39,218 bases of DNA from Bacteroidota bacterium (GTDB taxonomy: Bacteria; Bacteroidota; Ignavibacteria; Ignavibacteriales; Melioribacteraceae): NCBI GenBank assembly GCA_021812705.1, contig JAKAMT010000001.1, forward strand, positions 72,016 to 111,233, written 5' to 3'. Below are positions 1 through 7,310 of the stretch, in pieces. The translations under genes were made by a program, and so were the position numbers. How positions within the stretch are numbered: the stretch's first letter is position 1; every line of letters starts with the position of its first letter. The notes below the pieces were generated by a model, which worked only from the letters and a program-made list of their open reading frames with translations, had not been told where the DNA came from and did not search any database.

Positions 1-80
1 GGGAGCGTGTTTAATGTGTTTACAATCCGCTGAATCTGCGGGTCATTCGAATCTGTTAGAAAAACGGAAACCGTTGCCAT
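1..80 (-). CDS. partial hypothetical protein (5' end, runs off left edge)
   Basis: A minus-strand reading frame begins at an ATG (78-80) and runs off the left edge, giving 26 residues that start MATVSVFLTDSNDPQIQRIV. The same frame stays open upstream to a stop at 228-230, so the protein may begin earlier, for example at the TTG at 210-212, or the window may hold only the last part of its N-terminal region. No clear Shine-Dalgarno sequence precedes either start. The residues look protein-like (mixed polar and hydrophobic) but I do not recognise a family from so little. Function unknown. It would be divergent from the genes that follow. Confidence 0.35.
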   Translation of the reverse strand, partial: MATVSVFLTDSNDPQIQRIVNTLNTL

Positions 81-423
81 TCTATCTCGTAATTTTTTCG
101 AAATGCAACTTATGAAAAAGAGATCTGACTTTAAATTGAAAGAGATCGGATCCAGCCATGCCTGTTCTTTAAAGGAAACGGGGTTCCCAAAAATTACATA
201 AGAAACACCCAATAAAGACGGACTGTCTTAATTAACCGCCCTCTCGCTTTTCAGGTCCTCATTTTGATTTTGAAGTGTAAAAAACCGGGGATGAAGGGGA
301 ATGAAATTCCAAATAATGCGAAAATGGTTCAAAAACGCATCTTTTTTTATTTTAAATGTCTGCACGGGGGTCTCAAATAATTGAATGGTATGGTTATAAA
401 TGAGTAAATTTGGGGTATCAAAA

Positions 424-783
424 ATGAGTCTTCATATAAAGAGTAATTATTTGGGCATCAAAAGGTTGACATATTTTCTGTTGATAATTCTTCTGGCTAA
501 TGCGGGAACGGTTATCTCTGAGCCTGTATCAAAATTAAAAGCGGGATCCAGAGCCGGAAGTTTCTCCCAGAAGGTTCTCTGTTCAACTTCAGTGGATAAT
601 TATAAGCTCCATGCGGGACCGGTTCAGAGCGGGACCGATGGAACTGGCGGTTTTATGCCGGCTATTAGATCCGAGCAGGACGGCTATCTTTATAAGAATT
701 TTCTCCTATCCGAAAAATATATCTATCATAACAGTAATTCCGGGCGAGCCGTTATCTGGTTCACATCACGATTCAGGAATTAA
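424..783 (+). CDS. doubtful small secreted protein
   Basis: A 119-codon frame, or 127 codons if the in-frame ATG at 400 is used. I prefer the ATG at 424 because a GGGGT lies 8-12 bases upstream, while nothing precedes the one at 400. The N-terminus has a basic stretch and then a hydrophobic run (LTYFLLIILLANAG), as in a signal peptide. The rest is Ser/Gly-rich with no motif I know. A second frame (611-829, different phase) overlaps its 3' half and lies in the same phase as the following RlpA gene, so one of the two may be spurious or the locus may have decayed by frameshift. No function is proposed. It sits 76 bases upstream of the RlpA-like gene, same strand. Confidence 0.35.
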   Translation: MSLHIKSNYLGIKRLTYFLLIILLANAGTVISEPVSKLKAGSRAGSFSQKVLCSTSVDNYKLHAGPVQSGTDGTGGFMPAIRSEQDGYLYKNFLLSEKYIYHNSNSGRAVIWFTSRFRN

Positions 784-859
784 GACTACCAGTATTTCGG
801 CTAAAAGTTTTCCTTTATTCAAACTTTAAACGATATGTACAATAATCAAGAGGTATTAT

Positions 860-1342
860 TTGCGTAAGTTAAAAATAGCTATCATCATTGTTCTAACTGG
901 CACAGGTGTCGGGTTCATCGGATTTGGCGACACGGCCGCTATAGAAACAGGCGGTGTGGCTAAAATAACAATAAGCAGAGATGCGGAACCGAACTTAACA
1001 TCCGTTAGCATCAATCAACTTGGGGTGATGACCGCCTCCTGGTATGGTCCTCACTTTCACGGCAAAGAGACAGCTAATGGCGAATTATATAATCAGATGG
1101 CTCTCACTGCGGCCCATAAATCGCTTCCTTTCGGTACAATTCTGCAGGTAACAAATCTTAAAAACGGTAAATCTGTTGTAGTAAGAATTAACGACAGAGG
1201 TCCATATATTGACGGACGGGATTTAGATCTGTCAAAAGGGACGGCTACGGCATTAGGTATGCTGGGCAGAGGGGTTATTAAAGTAAAAGTTGAAGAGTTG
1301 GGACTGAGTCAAAATATACGACCGGTAAATACTCTTAATTAG
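860..1342 (+). CDS. rlpA: RlpA-like double-psi beta-barrel protein
   Basis: A 160-residue exported protein with an N-terminal hydrophobic segment (residues 5-22) and one RlpA/DPBB domain (about 55-145). Visible family signatures are ASWYG (59-63), the NDRGPY loop (111-116) and RDLDLS (120-125). In studied members the domain is a lytic transglycosylase acting on denuded peptidoglycan at septa, or a cell-wall-binding protein. There is no SPOR domain, so this is the short form. The start is a TTG with AGAGG six bases upstream; no ATG or GTG fits. It lies alone between the doubtful upstream ORF and a long hairpin. The domain call is secure; lytic activity here is inferred. Confidence 0.85.
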   Translation: MRKLKIAIIIVLTGTGVGFIGFGDTAAIETGGVAKITISRDAEPNLTSVSINQLGVMTASWYGPHFHGKETANGELYNQMALTAAHKSLPFGTILQVTNLKNGKSVVVRINDRGPYIDGRDLDLSKGTATALGMLGRGVIKVKVEELGLSQNIRPVNTLN

Positions 1343-1348
1343 TTTTAT

Positions 1349-1454
1349 AAAGAGGCTCTATTAAAAGCATCTGTATTAATTGATGATGCCGTATTGAGAT
1401 TGGAATCAAAAATCGGTTTTCATCTTTAAAAATTACTTTTAAGAGAGCCTCTTT
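1349..1454. repeat. 106-bp inverted-repeat (hairpin-forming) element
   Basis: Arms 1349-1366 and 1437-1454 are reverse complements over 18 bases with one mismatch (core AAAGAGGCTCT / AGAGCCTCTTT). They enclose about 70 bases with some further self-complementarity. It follows the RlpA stop by six bases. There is no U-tract, so a simple intrinsic terminator is unlikely; a MITE-like relic or a processed 3' RNA structure are alternatives. Confidence 0.5.
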
Positions 1455-1570
1455 CAGTATCACGCCCTCCGGAAAATTTCTTGCTCTTGAGTTAAAAAAA
1501 CATTTATTTAGACAATAATTTAAGCCGATCTTTTGTACTAAATATATCAATCATCTGTAAGGAGCCTAAT

Positions 1571-2233
1571 ATGAAAAAAACTGTAACAGCTGTTCTCCTC
1601 TTTCTAGCGCTTTTTTCACTCCCCGCAAATGCACAGTTTAAATTGGGGCTTGAACCTGCGCTTGGAATGAATTTTAATATCCACACAGGTTCTGATCTTC
1701 CGGAATCCGGATCGGGATTCGGTCTCGTAGCTGCCGGCCAGGTTCACATGCAATTTTCAAACTCAATAGGAATGATAGCCGGACTGGCATTTTATGATAA
1801 CCGCAGCGGTTCATATTCTCAAACCGGTTCTTCGGGAGGAGTTAATTATACCGCAGATGTAAGTTCAAGTTTGGCATATTTTCAAATTGAATCTTTGTTT
1901 AAATACACACTTCCGTCCGATCTCTATTTTGTAATAGGTCCGGAATTGGGATTCAATGTCGAAAGCGAGTCGGAAGCAGATGTGAAAATAACCACCCCCG
2001 GCTTTGTATTTCCAGGCGGAGGAACATCTCAGACTTCAAAAAATTCGATCAAGGATACACAGGTTAGATTCGAACTTAAGATCGGCGCCGGTTATGAAAT
2101 ACCGATAGCCAAAAAAATTCAGATTGTTCCCCAATTCACTTTCGGTTACGGTCTTACAAATGTAGTTAAAGACTTCAAATGGAAAATTTTATCCTTCCAG
2201 GCTTTATGCGGAGTTAAATTCGATCTTCTCTAA
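1571..2233 (+). CDS. outer-membrane beta-barrel protein (OMP_b-brl type)
   Basis: A 220-residue protein with a clean signal peptide (MKKTVTAVLLFLALFSLPANA, cleavage likely after ANA-Q) and alternating hydrophobic/polar segments with many Gly and aromatic residues (for example GFGLVAAGQVHMQF and YFVIGPELGFN). This is the pattern of the small Bacteroidota outer-membrane barrels of the porin/OmpW-like PF13568 type. A strong Shine-Dalgarno AAGGAG lies just before the ATG. The gene appears monocistronic and ends at a strong terminator. No ligand or transport role can be read from the sequence. Confidence 0.7.
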   Translation: MKKTVTAVLLFLALFSLPANAQFKLGLEPALGMNFNIHTGSDLPESGSGFGLVAAGQVHMQFSNSIGMIAGLAFYDNRSGSYSQTGSSGGVNYTADVSSSLAYFQIESLFKYTLPSDLYFVIGPELGFNVESESEADVKITTPGFVFPGGGTSQTSKNSIKDTQVRFELKIGAGYEIPIAKKIQIVPQFTFGYGLTNVVKDFKWKILSFQALCGVKFDLL

Positions 2234-2253
2234 GAAACACTTTTCTTGAAATG

Positions 2254-2282
2254 AAAACGGCGCTTCAAGCGCCGTTTTTTTT
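2254..2282. terminator. strong bidirectional intrinsic terminator
   Basis: Stem AACGGCGCT / AGCGCCGTT (2256-2264 and 2268-2276) with a TCA loop, followed by eight T on the plus strand and preceded by AAAA. It can therefore serve both the barrel gene (plus) and the convergent histidine kinase gene (minus), whose stop is at 2290. Confidence 0.92.
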
Positions 2283-2289
2283 AAGCATT

Positions 2290-3714
2290 TTATTTTTCCG
2301 GAATGATAATGCTAATAGTGGTGATGGAATCCTCGCCGGAACTTACACCAACCCGCCCGTTATGAAGATTTGCAATTGACTTTACCACAGATAAGCCGAG
2401 ACCCACACCGCCGATTTTGTTTGTAACGGATTTATCGGTTCTGTAAAATCTTTCAAATATCTTTTCTGTTTCCTCCGGAGGAATTCTTTCCCCTCTATTT
2501 GAAACGCATATTATTATTTCATTTTCGTTTTTTTCCACTTTCAATTTAACGGTGCTATTTTCTTCTCCGAATTTAAAAGCATTTTCCACAATGTTAGATA
2601 AAGCCTGCTTCATCAGATTTTCATCGAACCATGCGGTTAATGCGGGCATGGGGTCCATAACCAGAAGCATGTTTTTTTCCGAACCGAGAATAGAAAGACT
2701 GTGGATAAGGGAATTAAGAAAATTGTAAAGATCAATCTCCTGTTTGTTTACCGAAAGAAGCGAGTTGTCGCTCTTTGAAATGAAAAACAGATTGTCCACT
2801 ATTTTAATAAGCCGCAAAGTTTCTTCGTAATTGCTTTTAAGCACGGATCTGTAATACTCGGGAGCTTTCTCAGATTTTAGAGCAATTTCAATTTCTCCGC
2901 GCAGAATAGTAAGCGGGGTTTTTAATTCATGAGCGGCAGAGATAGAAAACTGATTCATAAAGTCGACCGACGTTTTAATTCTTCCTATCATTTCGTTCAT
3001 TTTGTTTACAAGCCGCCCGAATTCATCATTATATTCATCACCGGGAATTTTTTCGTTGAGGTTTTGTGCGGTTATTTCTTCCGTCTTTTTGATGATTGTA
3101 TCTATCCTGGCGAGAGATTTTGAAGAGATAAGCGCGCCGCCGATAATGGAAATAATCAAAAATATCGGTGCAATAATTATATAGATCGTAATGAGGTCGT
3201 TGAGGGTCTGGGAAATAAATTCCTTGGGATAAGCGACTGTAACAACATATCTTTTTCCGCTTAACCGGCAGACACGTATGGTGCTTGTCGATAAATCCTT
3301 ATCGCGATAATCAAAAAGAATTTCTTTTTCTTTTCGTTCCGGAAACGAAAGGGTTTTTTTGCCCAGGTTCGCTGTCTTAAACACATCCCTGTTCTGCTGC
3401 GCTACAACTATAAAAGTATTTCTTCGATTGAAAACAATCGCGTCGTATGCGATATCCCAGATCACTTCGTCTTCGGATTTATATACCGGTCCGGGCTTAA
3501 AAGATTCCAGATCTACATGTTTCTCTTCGATTACTCTGAGGATTGCGCGCGCCTGAGTTTTTAAATTCGAATCTAGGTTCCTGTGAGAAAGATTATTAAG
3601 CGTAACATATACAGTCAATCCAAGCAGAATTTCCATCAAAAAGAAAAGGGAGGAATACCAGAGGGAAACCTTGAAGCGTGTTGATGTGAATATTAATTTT
3701 ATTTTACCGAGCAT
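2290..3714 (-). CDS. HAMP-domain sensor histidine kinase
   Basis: A 474-residue membrane kinase. TM1 is at about 20-40, then a periplasmic sensor (41-172), TM2 (173-196), HAMP (197-250), a HisKA dimerisation helix with phospho-acceptor H262 in AAHELKTPLT, and a HATPase_c domain with the N-box (SNIVENAFKFGEE), a G1-like box and GVGLGLSVVK. The layout is that of the CusS/QseC class paired with OmpR-type regulators. The gene lies 13 bases downstream of the response regulator gene and is surely co-transcribed with it. The periplasmic region has no metal-binding Cys/His cluster that I can see, so the signal is unknown. It converges on the terminator at 2254-2282. Confidence 0.92.
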   Translation of the reverse strand: MLGKIKLIFTSTRFKVSLWYSSLFFLMEILLGLTVYVTLNNLSHRNLDSNLKTQARAILRVIEEKHVDLESFKPGPVYKSEDEVIWDIAYDAIVFNRRNTFIVVAQQNRDVFKTANLGKKTLSFPERKEKEILFDYRDKDLSTSTIRVCRLSGKRYVVTVAYPKEFISQTLNDLITIYIIIAPIFLIISIIGGALISSKSLARIDTIIKKTEEITAQNLNEKIPGDEYNDEFGRLVNKMNEMIGRIKTSVDFMNQFSISAAHELKTPLTILRGEIEIALKSEKAPEYYRSVLKSNYEETLRLIKIVDNLFFISKSDNSLLSVNKQEIDLYNFLNSLIHSLSILGSEKNMLLVMDPMPALTAWFDENLMKQALSNIVENAFKFGEENSTVKLKVEKNENEIIICVSNRGERIPPEETEKIFERFYRTDKSVTNKIGGVGLGLSVVKSIANLHNGRVGVSSGEDSITTISIIIPEK

Positions 3715-3727
3715 AAATTGAAAAGCT

Positions 3728-4396
3728 CTATTCTTTAATAATGTAACCGATTCCCCTTGCCGTATAGATCAGCTGATTATCGAATCCGTGATCTATTTTT
3801 GTTCTAAGCTTATTAATGTGAACATCAATTACATTTGTCCCGCTGTCGAAATGAAAATCATAAACATGTTCTATCAAGCGGGTTCTTGAAACAATTTTGT
3901 TTTTATTTCTTAACAGGTATTCGAGTATTGAATATTCTTTGGGAGTTAGAATAATTTCTTTATCGCCCCTCATAACGCTGTGAGCAACCAGATCAACAGT
4001 CAAATCTTTTATTGTAAGAAGGTTATCTTTTTGAGATTCTTTTCTTCTCAGAAGAGCCCTTGCTCTTGCCGTCAGTTCTTCAAAAGCAAATGGCTTCGAG
4101 AGATAATCGTCGGCTCCGCTGTCCAGTCCTTCTACTTTATCTTTTGTGCTGTCTTTTACAGTGAGTAGCAGGATGGGCGTTGTGATTCCGTTTTTTCTCA
4201 GCTCTTTTGTAAGCTGGAGTCCGTTCATCACCGGCATCATTACGTCCGAGATAATTAAATCATATTCATTGGTTAATCCGAAATCCAGACCTTCTTTTCC
4301 GTTGATTGCGGTATCAACCTCGTATAGTTCTTCTTCCAGCCCCTTCTTAATGAAAGAGGCGACTTTCTTTTCGTCTTCTACAACTAATATTCTCAT
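3728..4396 (-). CDS. OmpR/PhoB-type response regulator
   Basis: A 222-residue two-domain regulator. The receiver domain (1-120) has the acidic pair E7/D8, phospho-acceptor D51 in IISDVMMP, the switch Thr in LLTVKD, and K in LSKPFAF. The C-terminal winged helix (about 128-222) carries LTPKEYSILEYLLRN and TNVIDVHINKLRTKID, which place it in the Trans_reg_C (OmpR/CopR/CusR-like) family. It is the partner of the kinase immediately downstream. No Shine-Dalgarno is evident before the ATG, and an intrinsic terminator for the upstream gene ends only about 15 bases before this start, leaving little room for a separate promoter. Target genes are not known. Confidence 0.93.
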   Translation of the reverse strand: MRILVVEDEKKVASFIKKGLEEELYEVDTAINGKEGLDFGLTNEYDLIISDVMMPVMNGLQLTKELRKNGITTPILLLTVKDSTKDKVEGLDSGADDYLSKPFAFEELTARARALLRRKESQKDNLLTIKDLTVDLVAHSVMRGDKEIILTPKEYSILEYLLRNKNKIVSRTRLIEHVYDFHFDSGTNVIDVHINKLRTKIDHGFDNQLIYTARGIGYIIKE

Positions 4397-4410
4397 ATCA
4401 TTAAGATAAA

Positions 4411-4438
4411 CAAAAAAGGAGAGTTGTTAAACTCTCCT
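4411..4438 (-). terminator. intrinsic terminator between the repeat protein and the regulator
   Basis: Read on the minus strand: stem AGGAGAGTT / AACTCTCCT (4438-4430 with 4425-4417), a 4-base loop, then a run of six T (4416-4411 as A on the plus strand). It lies between the Lys/Ala repeat gene (stop at 4469) and the response regulator start (4396), so it probably acts as a terminator or attenuator for read-through into the two-component genes. Confidence 0.8.
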
Positions 4439-4468
4439 TCTCTGTCAAATTCGAACTATTATTTTTAA

Positions 4469-4822
4469 TTATTTTTTTACAGCTGGTTTCTCTGCTTTTG
4501 GAGCTTTTTCTGCTTTAGCAGCTTTTTCAGCTTTCGGAGCTTTTTCAGCTTTTGGTGCTTTTTCAGCTTTTGGTGCTTTTTCAGCTTTTGGTGCTTTTTC
4601 AACTTTAGCAGCTTTTTCTGCTTTAGCCGGTTTTTCAGCTTTCTCAGCTTTAGCAGCTTTTTCTGCTTTAGCTGGTTTTGCTTTTTCTGCAGCAGGAGCT
4701 TCTACTTTTTTCTCTGTTTTAACTGCTGGTTTTGCAGCTTCAGCTTTTTTCTGCGGCTGAGCCTGAGCAAATACAGAAGCCGTGAAAACAACCAATACTA
4801 ATAATGCAACTAACTTCTTCAT
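4469..4822 (-). CDS. secreted Lys/Ala/Glu/Pro repeat protein
   Basis: A 117-residue protein with a signal peptide (MKKLVALLVLVVFTASVFAQ, cleaved near AQA) and then an almost pure K/A/E/P sequence. From about residue 48 the unit KAEKAP (with A, V or P variants) repeats nine or ten times, encoded by an 18-bp tandem DNA repeat. Composition resembles histone-H1-like tails, but the signal peptide argues for an exported, highly basic protein, perhaps bound to the cell surface or to anionic polymers. The start follows GGGAG with good spacing. It is upstream of, and on the same strand as, the two-component pair, separated by a terminator. No enzymatic function is possible to infer. Repeat number is likely to vary between strains through slippage. 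Confidence 0.75.
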   Translation of the reverse strand: MKKLVALLVLVVFTASVFAQAQPQKKAEAAKPAVKTEKKVEAPAAEKAKPAKAEKAAKAEKAEKPAKAEKAAKVEKAPKAEKAPKAEKAPKAEKAPKAEKAAKAEKAPKAEKPAVKK

Positions 4823-5010
4823 TTTGTACTCCCTTTGTTAAATGGTCGACCTTGTTAAAAATTACAGATTGAACTTATAAGTACAGAATTAAGGAACATT
4901 AAATAAAACATTAAGAAATATTAATATTCCTCCCGAGCTCCTCAAAAATTGTGGATGCTTAATAAACGGGGAATAATTATCTTTAAATTGAAAATCTTCC
5001 ATGAGACTAT

Positions 5011-5439
5011 ATGACTGTGTTTTTTTCAAAATCGTGCGAACTTGGTTTGCAGGCTGTTCTTTTCCTCTCTGCCAAAGAGAATAGAATTTACAGAGCGGAG
5101 GAGGTATCTAAAGAATTGAAAGTGCCGAAGGAGTTTGTTTCAAAAGTTATGCAGATGCTGACCAACAGCGAAATTGTGGGTTCAAAAAAGGGAAAAAGCG
5201 GAGGATTTTATCTCGCAAAATCGCCAGATCAAATAAAGTTGATAGATATTATAGAAGCTATCGACGGACTGGATGTTTTCAAATCCTGCGTGCTTGGCTT
5301 TCCCGGATGCTCAAGCGAAACTCCCTGCCCGGTCCATAATCATTGGGGAAAACTTAGGGAAGAAGCTTTACAAATGTTCAGTCAGGAGACGCTGGAAAAC
5401 CTGAAAGAAAAAACCGCAAGCAAGATTGCGTCTTTATAA
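5011..5439 (+). CDS. Rrf2-family transcriptional regulator with Fe-S cysteine triad (NsrR/IscR-like)
   Basis: A 142-residue Rrf2 protein: winged helix at the N-terminus (LGLQAVLFLSA; recognition segment about VPKEFVSKVMQMLTNSEIV) and the GSKKGKSGGFYLAKSP wing typical of the family. After it come C93, C100 and C106 (CVLGFPGC..ETPC), the spacing class that holds a [2Fe-2S] or [4Fe-4S] cluster in NsrR, IscR and RsrR. Family knowledge says such proteins sense NO, redox state or Fe-S status. The nitrite/NO operon nearby (nirK, RIC) makes an NsrR-like role the favoured inference. It is followed 15 bases later by the PH-domain gene. AT-rich palindromes lie in its 5' region (4917-4928). Confidence 0.88.
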   Translation: MTVFFSKSCELGLQAVLFLSAKENRIYRAEEVSKELKVPKEFVSKVMQMLTNSEIVGSKKGKSGGFYLAKSPDQIKLIDIIEAIDGLDVFKSCVLGFPGCSSETPCPVHNHWGKLREEALQMFSQETLENLKEKTASKIASL

Positions 5440-5454
5440 AATGGAGAAGATGAA

Positions 5455-6054
5455 ATGAGAACACCGCTCAGAACAGATGAAAAAATAATTTTGCAAACCC
5501 GCAGGCACTGGTTTGTTTTAATAATACCTTTTTTATTTTCTGCTGCACTCATCTGGTTCTCCTTATATCTTTATTCTAAAACTCCTTCATTGGAATGGTA
5601 CCCGCTTCTTCTAACCCTATTTTCTCTCCTATTTATAGTCTACCGGTATTACGCATGGAAATTTGATCTTTGGATTGTAACCAGCCACAGAGTGATTGAT
5701 GAAGAGGGAGTGTTCTCTATAAATTCTAAAGAAAGCCCGATAGACAAAATAAATAATGTTTCCTACCGGCAGTCGTTAATCGGCAGAATAATAGGATTCG
5801 GTGATGTGCAGATACAAACTGCTGCGGAGCAGGGAGAAACAAATTATTCAAACATTTCAAAACCGCAGAGACTGAAAGAGGCGCTATCGGCAGCACAGGA
5901 AATTTATAAAGAATTTCAGATGAACAGGCAGGCGTATAAACTCGCAGATGCCGTTGACGGTGAAATTGGGGAAGAAACAAAAGAGTGTCCATACTGCGCG
6001 GAAAAAATAAAAGCGAAGGCTAAAGTGTGCCGCTACTGCAAAAGGGAGCTTTGA
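5455..6054 (+). CDS. PH-domain (bPH2/DUF304) membrane protein with C-terminal zinc ribbon
   Basis: A 199-residue protein. Residues 1-60 include two hydrophobic helices (about 20-37 and 43-62). Residues 63-140 resemble the bacterial PH-like DUF304 domain (WIVTSHRVIDEEGVFS, then SLIGRIIGFGDVQIQT, a recognisable bPH2 pattern). The C-terminus is a short zinc ribbon with two Cys pairs (CPYC and CRYC, spaced by 13 residues). The start has GGAG upstream. It follows the Rrf2 gene by 15 bases and is probably co-transcribed. The biochemical role of such fusions is not established. Its stop codon directly abuts the stop of the convergent methyltransferase gene with no intergenic base. Confidence 0.8.
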   Translation: MRTPLRTDEKIILQTRRHWFVLIIPFLFSAALIWFSLYLYSKTPSLEWYPLLLTLFSLLFIVYRYYAWKFDLWIVTSHRVIDEEGVFSINSKESPIDKINNVSYRQSLIGRIIGFGDVQIQTAAEQGETNYSNISKPQRLKEALSAAQEIYKEFQMNRQAYKLADAVDGEIGEETKECPYCAEKIKAKAKVCRYCKREL

Positions 6055-6816
6055 TTATTTAACCGCCGACACAAAAATATCTTTGGAATTTGCCGGCTGA
6101 AATTTTTCTCCCGAGAAATTTTTCATAAATTTTATTCTGCCGAAACCGTTTTTTTTGAGCTGAACTTCAATCTCATTTTTTTTATGCGGATAATGTTTTG
6201 TGGTTGATATAGTAAAATTCTTTGGAGAATCATTTAGAAAAGTAAGAATGTTGAAGTCCAGATTATCCTTACCAAAATCATAAAAGCGGATTATCGTTCT
6301 TCCGTCGCGCACCGCTATATTATTTATTCGTTTCCCCTCTTTTCTTATCAGATCGTAATTCAAAATGTGAAGAAATATTTTTCCTCCCGGCAATAGCATG
6401 TTATACATTTTTTTTAAAGCGAGAGCAAGATTTTTTCTCTCCAAATGCGCGATTGTATTTCCTACAGAGAGGGCATAGTCGAATTTTGAGTAATAATTTT
6501 TTGAAACGGAATGAAAGGAATTTACGCTGGTGTTAATCTGTGCACCATATTTTTCGGCATTAAGTTTTGTCTCTTCAATCATTTGGGATGAAATATCGAA
6601 AGCAGAAACTTTGTGCCCGTTCAATGCAAGCGCCAAAGAATCGAGCCCCACTCCGCAGCCCATATCGGCTGCGGTTCCGGGTTTATCAAATATTTTCCCG
6701 TAGGCGGTTCTTCTCAGTTCAAGATTTTTTTCAAAATCGATCATCTTTTCGTAAAATCCCGAGATCCCGTCATAAAATTTTTCGGCAGATTGAATATGTG
6801 CCTTTGCGTATTCCAT
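6055..6816 (-). CDS. class I SAM-dependent methyltransferase
   Basis: A 253-residue protein with motif I AADMGCGVGLD (about 49-59), the acidic end of beta-2 (VSAFDIS) and the FDYALSVGNTIAH region that form the SAM-binding Rossmann fold. Substrate is unknown; the C-terminal part is a beta-rich cap. It is the last gene of the minus-strand nir operon, 18 bases after the oxidase-I-like gene, with a purine-rich AAGAGA before its ATG. Small-molecule, protein or RNA substrates are all possible. Its placement after RIC and the heme-copper-like gene is noteworthy but does not prove a link to nitrogen metabolism. Confidence 0.8.
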   Translation of the reverse strand: MEYAKAHIQSAEKFYDGISGFYEKMIDFEKNLELRRTAYGKIFDKPGTAADMGCGVGLDSLALALNGHKVSAFDISSQMIEETKLNAEKYGAQINTSVNSFHSVSKNYYSKFDYALSVGNTIAHLERKNLALALKKMYNMLLPGGKIFLHILNYDLIRKEGKRINNIAVRDGRTIIRFYDFGKDNLDFNILTFLNDSPKNFTISTTKHYPHKKNEIEVQLKKNGFGRIKFMKNFSGEKFQPANSKDIFVSAVK

Positions 6817-6834
6817 TCTCTTTTCTCAAAAAAA

Positions 6835-7293
6835 TTAAAATTTTTCTCCTTTGGCTTCGCGGATGTGGCTCCCCACGGAACGGATTCTGCCCCACATCGA
6901 AACAAAGAAGAGAATTATTCCCGCAACCTGACCAAGCGATGAAATAAGCGATAAGAACTTTAGGATTTCATTAGTCTCCATTGCGGATGAAAGAACCTGC
7001 GTTATAAAACGCACTATTGTTGAAACCGTGAGCATATAATAACATGCGGAAATAATTTCTGGTTTGTAGAGAGCGTCGTTTTTTTCGGGTCGGGGAAAAA
7101 ACCAGAGCGCCACACCCATAATCATCATCATTACAGAACCGAGAAGAATTATGTGAGTATGTGCCGAAACAAGATCCGGATTGGGCCAGATGTTAAAATA
7201 ATTTTTCGCGGCCAGCATATAAAATCCGGTCAGAATTCCTATCACCAGAAAAATTATGCTGGTCTTGATAAAATACCGCACCGTCGAAAACAT
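6835..7293 (-). CDS. short heme-copper oxidase subunit I-like membrane protein
   Basis: A 152-residue protein with four predicted helices (about 7-29, 41-65, 80-103, 112-134). Helices I-II resemble the N-terminus of cbb3/NorB-type subunit I: the block AHTHIILLGSVMMMIMG, followed by WFFPR, parallels the helix-II heme-ligand region (family pattern H-x-N...G..G....P). The later helices with the binuclear-centre histidines are absent, so it cannot by itself be an oxidase or NO reductase. It may bind one heme or assist another complex. It is inside the nir operon, 17 bases after RIC, with AGGAG upstream. An alternative is an unrelated four-helix membrane protein. Confidence 0.6.
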   Translation of the reverse strand: MFSTVRYFIKTSIIFLVIGILTGFYMLAAKNYFNIWPNPDLVSAHTHIILLGSVMMMIMGVALWFFPRPEKNDALYKPEIISACYYMLTVSTIVRFITQVLSSAMETNEILKFLSLISSLGQVAGIILFFVSMWGRIRSVGSHIREAKGEKF

Positions 7294-7310
7294 TTTTATC
7301 TCTCCTGGGA

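Noticed and set aside
322-354. ATGCG...CGCAT followed by a T-run, terminator-like
   Set aside because: Only a 5-bp stem with a 15-base loop, and no plus-strand gene upstream to terminate.
5726-5992. Antisense open frame under the PH-domain gene
   Set aside because: Shadow of the real frame, no domain and poor start context. The same applies to most other frames opposite or inside recognised genes.
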